Below are positions 60,658 through 64,000 of a stretch of 64,000 nt of DNA, piece after piece. The notes below the pieces were generated by a model that saw only the letters and a program-made list of their open reading frames with translations, had not been told where the DNA came from and did not search any database. Within the stretch, counting starts at the first letter, position 1. Every line of letters starts with the position of its first letter. The position numbers and the translations under genes are program-made. This DNA comes from Rhodoblastus sp963736175 (GTDB lineage: Bacteria; Pseudomonadota; Alphaproteobacteria; Rhizobiales; Beijerinckiaceae): positions 496,001-560,000 of the forward strand of contig CAVTNU010000002.1 of assembly GCA_963736175.1 (NCBI GenBank), given 5' to 3'.

Positions 60658-62735
60658 CAGCGCGCGCCGAACGTCTTGCCTTCGGCGGCGAGCTTTTCGA
60701 GCAGAGCGGCCGGCTTGAACTCGTCGCCCATTGAGGCCTGGTAGGCTTTCAGTCTGGCCAGCACCTTGTCGAGGCCAACGCTGTCGCCGTAGAACATCGG
60801 TCCGCCGCGATAGACCGGCCAGCCATAGCCGTAGATCCAGACGATATCGATGTCGCCGGGGCGTTGCGCCTTGCCTTCCTCGAGAATTTTCGCGCCTTCG
60901 TTGATCATCGGATAGATGCAGCGCTCGAGAATTTCCGCATCGGAAATTTCCCGCCGCCGCACGCCCTTTTTCGCCGAGAAGTCGAGAATGATTTTTTCGA
61001 CGACGGGCGAGGGGCTGGCGCGGCGGTTTTCGTCGTAGTCGTAGAAGCCCGCGCCCGCTTTCTGGCCGCGCCGGTCCATCTCGCACAAGATCTCGCGGAT
61101 CGTCGAGGAGGACGTCGTCTCCTTCGACCAGCCGATGTCGAGGCCGGCCAGATCGCCCATGGCGAATGGGCCCATCGGCATGCCGAAGTCGTAGAGGACG
61201 CGATCGACGTCCCACGGCATCGCGCCTTCGAGAATCAGCTTTTGCGCCTCGCGCTGGCGCGCCGCCAGCATGCGGTTGCCGACGAAGCCGTAGCAGACGC
61301 CGACCAGCACGCCGACCTTGCCGATCTTTTTGGCGAGTTGCATCGAGGTCGCGACGACGCTCTTCGACGTCTTGGCGCCGCGCACGATCTCAAGCAGACG
61401 CATGACGTTGGCCGGCGAAAAGAAATGCAGGCCGATGACGTTTTCCGGTCGTTTCGTCGCCGCGGCGATTTCGTCGATGTCGAGGTAGGACGTATTCGAC
61501 GCCAAAATCGCGCCCGGCTTGGCGATGGCGTCGAGCTTGGCGAAAATATCCTTCTTGATCGCCATGTTTTCGAAAACCGCCTCGATCACCAGATCGCAAT
61601 CGGCGAGCGCGGCAAGGTCGAGGCCGCCCGACAGCAGGCCCATGCGGGTTTCGACGTCTTCAGGCCGCAGGCGTCCCTTTTTGGCGGTGTTCTCGTAATT
61701 GCGCCGGATGGTGGCGAGGCCGCGCTCCAGCGCCGCCTGTTGCGTTTCGACAATAGCGACCGGGACGCCGGCGTTGAGGAAATTCATCGCGATGCCGCCG
61801 CCCATCGTGCCGGCGCCGATAACGCCGACCTTCTTGATGGGTATGAGCGGCGTATCGTCTGGCGTGTCGGCGACCTTGCTGACCTGACGTTCGGCGAAAA
61901 ACACGTGACGCTGCGCCTGCGATTGCAGGCTGGTCACCAATTGCATGAAATTGGCGCGCTCGATTTTCATGCCTTCGTCGAACGGCAGTTCGACGGCGGC
62001 GTGCAGACATTCGATGATTTTTTTCCAGGCCTCGAAGCCACGATATTGTTTGGCGAAATTCTTCTCCGCCGCCGCAAAAAGCTCGGGCTTGCCGCGGTGG
62101 GTCAGAACCTTGTCGTTGCGATCGCGCACCTTTTGCAGAGGCCATTGTTCGTCGACCGCCTTCTGCGCGAAAGCGATCGCGCCGCCGGGAAGATCGCCAT
62201 CCTCGGCCAGCGCGTCGACGACCCCCCATTCCTTGGCTTTCGTCGCGGCGAAGGGCGCGCCCGACAAGATCGCGTCGAGCGCCTTCTCGGCGCCGATGAG
62301 ACGCGGCAGGCGCTGCGTGCCGCCGCCGCCCGGCAGAATGCCGAGCTTGATTTCCGGCAGGCCGACTTTGGCCGACGGAACGGCGACGCGATAATGGCAG
62401 ACCAGCGCGGTTTCCAGACCGCCGCCGAGCGCCGTGCCGTGAATGGCGGCGACAACCGGTTTGGCGCAGTCCTCGATGGCGTCCATCATGTCGTTCAACG
62501 ACGGACTTTGCGGCGGTCGGCCGAATTCGGAAATATCGGCGCCGGCGATGAAGGTCCGGCCCGCGCAGATCAGGACAATCGCTTTGGCGAGCGGATCGGC
62601 GGCGGCCTGGTTCACGGCCTCAAGCACGCCTTGCCGCACGGACGCCGACAGGGCGTTCACCGGCGGCGAATTGATGGTGATGACGGCAATGTCGCCGGCG
62701 CGCGTAAGATCGACAACCTGATTGATCGCGACCAT
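60657..62735 (-). CDS. bifunctional enoyl-CoA hydratase / 3-hydroxyacyl-CoA dehydrogenase (FadB/FadJ type)
   Basis: A 692-residue multifunctional beta-oxidation enzyme. GAGGGAGG lies just before ATG 62735. The N-terminal crotonase domain keeps both catalytic glutamates (GGGLE near residue 107 and LPEIKLGI near 128). The Rossmann motif VGVIGAGTMGGGIA begins near residue 300, the catalytic His is in GLHFFSPANVM, and the C-terminal dehydrogenase repeats end near 690. It hydrates enoyl-CoA and oxidises the 3-hydroxyacyl-CoA. It converges on the kinase gene and is divergent from the oxidoreductase at 62991. No thiolase is in the window. Confidence 0.95.
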   Translation of the reverse strand: MVAINQVVDLTRAGDIAVITINSPPVNALSASVRQGVLEAVNQAAADPLAKAIVLICAGRTFIAGADISEFGRPPQSPSLNDMMDAIEDCAKPVVAAIHGTALGGGLETALVCHYRVAVPSAKVGLPEIKLGILPGGGGTQRLPRLIGAEKALDAILSGAPFAATKAKEWGVVDALAEDGDLPGGAIAFAQKAVDEQWPLQKVRDRNDKVLTHRGKPELFAAAEKNFAKQYRGFEAWKKIIECLHAAVELPFDEGMKIERANFMQLVTSLQSQAQRHVFFAERQVSKVADTPDDTPLIPIKKVGVIGAGTMGGGIAMNFLNAGVPVAIVETQQAALERGLATIRRNYENTAKKGRLRPEDVETRMGLLSGGLDLAALADCDLVIEAVFENMAIKKDIFAKLDAIAKPGAILASNTSYLDIDEIAAATKRPENVIGLHFFSPANVMRLLEIVRGAKTSKSVVATSMQLAKKIGKVGVLVGVCYGFVGNRMLAARQREAQKLILEGAMPWDVDRVLYDFGMPMGPFAMGDLAGLDIGWSKETTSSSTIREILCEMDRRGQKAGAGFYDYDENRRASPSPVVEKIILDFSAKKGVRRREISDAEILERCIYPMINEGAKILEEGKAQRPGDIDIVWIYGYGWPVYRGGPMFYGDSVGLDKVLARLKAYQASMGDEFKPAALLEKLAAEGKTFGAR

Positions 62736-62777
62736 GGATCCCTCCCTCGGCGCCCGGGTCGGACGCGCCATTTTTCA

Positions 62778-62796
62778 AAAATACGGTATGTCTTTT
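62778..62796. promoter_or_regulatory. candidate repressor operator, copy 2
   Basis: AAAATACGGTATGTCTTTT with an ATAC-G-GTAT palindrome at its core (62781-62789), in the divergent region between the FadB/J-type gene and the following oxidoreductase. It shares 14 of 19 bases with the site at 58144-58162. Confidence 0.5.
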
Positions 62797-62990
62797 CGTT
62801 TTGGCAAGACCAATGTTCAAGCCAATGTTAATCGGCCTTATAAGTTTGTTCGAAAACACGTCTTGCCTTCAGCGGCTAAAAGGATAATCTTGGCGCACAG
62901 AAAAACAAAGCATAATCGGATCACGCCGCGAGCGCGGCGGGCGGCCGCCTCTCAGGCCGGCGCGATCGATCCGTAGGGCGAGGACAACGC

Positions 62991-63989
62991 ATGAGAGCCG
63001 TTTTGAGCAGGGCGCCCGGCGGACCCGAAACGCTGACGTTGGAACAGGCGGCCGAGCCTGTCGCCAAGGCGGGCGAGGTCGTCATCAGGGTACACGCCTG
63101 CGGCGTCAATTATCCCGACGCGTTGATCATCGAGGACAAATATCAGTTCAAGCCGCCGCGCCCCTTCGCGCCCGGCAGCGAGGTCGCCGGCGTTATCGAC
63201 AGCCTCGGCGAGGGCGTCGAAAATTTGCGCGTTGGCGAGCGCGTGCTGGCCTCGACCGGCTGGGGCGGCATGGCGGAAAAAGTCGCCGCCGGCGTGCGGC
63301 GCGTCATGCCAATCCCCAACTCCATGCCTTTCGATGAGGCGTCGTCACTGCTGATGACCTACGGCACCTCCTATCACGCGCTGAAGGATCGGGCGCGTTT
63401 GAAACAAGGCGAAACGCTGCTGATTCTGGGCGCCGCCGGCGGCGTCGGCTCGGCGGCGGTGGAACTCGGCAAGGCGATGGGCGCGCGCGTCATCGCCGCC
63501 GCCTCGAGCCAAGACAAAATCGATTTCGCCAAGAGTTGCGGCGCCGACGAAGGCTTCGTCTATCCGGTCGGGCCGTTCGACAAAGAGGGCGCCAAGGCGC
63601 TCGCCGAGGTGTTCAAGCTGGGCTGCGGCGCCAATGGGCCGGACGTGATCTACGATCCGGTCGGCGGCGATTATTCGCAGGCCGCGTTGCGCGCCATCGC
63701 CTGGGAAGGGCGCTTCCTGGTCATCGGCTTTCCCGCCGGCATCGCCAGCATGCCGCTCAATCTGCCGCTGTTGAAGGGGTGCGATATCGTCGGCGTGTTC
63801 TGGGGGCAGTTCGCCGCGCGCCAACCCGCCGCCAACGCGCAAAATACGCGGGCGCTTCTCGATCTCTACGCGCGCGGCGAGATCAAGCCGCGCATCAGCG
63901 CGCGCCTGCCGCTGGAGCGCGCCGGCGAGGCCATCGCCTTGCTGGCGGGGCGCGGCGCGCAAGGCAAGGTCGTCGTCGAAATCAAATAG
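62991..63989 (+). CDS. NADPH:quinone oxidoreductase-like protein (MDR family)
   Basis: A 332-residue medium-chain reductase without zinc ligands. The N-terminal domain contains CGVNYPDALIIEDKYQ, a block seen in quinone oxidoreductase and related acyl-CoA-linked reductases; the cofactor loop is LGAAGGVGSAAVELGKA (about residues 146-162). Such genes often sit in fatty-acid or aromatic-acid clusters, where they may reduce an enoyl intermediate. It is divergent from the beta-oxidation gene and shares the candidate operator region with it. The stop at 63989 is 11 bases before the window end. Confidence 0.9.
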   Translation: MRAVLSRAPGGPETLTLEQAAEPVAKAGEVVIRVHACGVNYPDALIIEDKYQFKPPRPFAPGSEVAGVIDSLGEGVENLRVGERVLASTGWGGMAEKVAAGVRRVMPIPNSMPFDEASSLLMTYGTSYHALKDRARLKQGETLLILGAAGGVGSAAVELGKAMGARVIAAASSQDKIDFAKSCGADEGFVYPVGPFDKEGAKALAEVFKLGCGANGPDVIYDPVGGDYSQAALRAIAWEGRFLVIGFPAGIASMPLNLPLLKGCDIVGVFWGQFAARQPAANAQNTRALLDLYARGEIKPRISARLPLERAGEAIALLAGRGAQGKVVVEIK

Positions 63990-64000
63990 GGGGAGGGTTG

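Noticed and set aside
60864..62831. 655-codon open frame on the plus strand opposite the FadB/J-type gene
   Set aside because: It is a GC-codon-bias shadow: Arg/Asp/His-rich translation, no recognisable domain, and fully antisense to a well-conserved enzyme.
1..64000. tRNA genes and CRISPR arrays
   Set aside because: I checked the intergenic gaps for T-loop-like GGTTCRANTCC segments and for regularly spaced repeats and found none; a tRNAscan run would be more sensitive.

Overview
The window looks like a chromosomal segment of a high-GC alphaproteobacterium, most likely Hyphomicrobiales (Rhizobiales). The clade-specific signs are a GcrA cell-cycle regulator, CtrA-type boxes (TTAA-N7-TTAAC) in front of both chemoreceptor genes, a class I (LysK-type) lysyl-tRNA synthetase, an extensin-like peptidase-fold protein, and an alpha-E / circularly permuted ATP-grasp / transglutaminase operon. 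I cannot name the genus from sequence alone. About 54 protein genes and one insertion sequence are supported; I found no rRNA, tRNA or CRISPR array.

Layout. 1-6.1 kb: end of an extensin-like gene, a frame-broken lysK, DUF952-pyrD, a stand-alone TrpB2 and a membrane-anchored ABM-domain protein. 6.1-15.1 kb: a chemoreceptor, an orphan amino-acid-type binding protein, the ATP-grasp/alpha-E/transglutaminase operon (with a catalytic Cys-to-Ala change), and a MaoC-SDR pair. 15.4-25.5 kb: an RND efflux pair, a GNAT-like protein, prfC (RF3) interrupted by an in-frame TAA, a small membrane protein, a Tat-exported GH10 glycosidase and an LPG-synthase-like membrane protein. 25.6-32.2 kb: a complete phosphate-starvation module phoR-pstSCAB-phoU-phoB with a perfect Pho box before pstS. 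32.3-49.5 kb: gcrA, argD-argF-hslO, a His/Gly-rich secreted peptide, a copper-delivery pair (SCO, PCuAC), metY, an aromatic/aspartate aminotransferase, an HBM-type chemoreceptor, rplY-pth, kup, a quinone-oxidoreductase-like gene and an MFS exporter.

49.5-64 kb: an IS630-family element sits exactly in the TA shared by two convergent stop codons. Beyond it lies an acyl-CoA island: a five-gene Liv-type ABC importer, a regulator with two TetR DNA-binding domains, an alpha/beta hydrolase, an acyl-CoA dehydrogenase directly followed by an APH-fold kinase, a FadB/FadJ-type bifunctional beta-oxidation enzyme and another MDR oxidoreductase. The dehydrogenase-kinase pair resembles a split ACAD11 (or LvaC/LvaA), which suggests use of 4-hydroxyacyl-CoA or a similar hydroxylated acid. 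A 19-bp AT-flanked motif shared by two divergent promoters of the island, with a weaker copy before the regulator, is a candidate operator. This island is the best candidate in the window for an undescribed system.

Two housekeeping genes (lysK, prfC) each carry one disrupting base change. Because such genes are normally intact, sequencing or consensus error is as likely as true mutation, and both should be checked first in raw reads.
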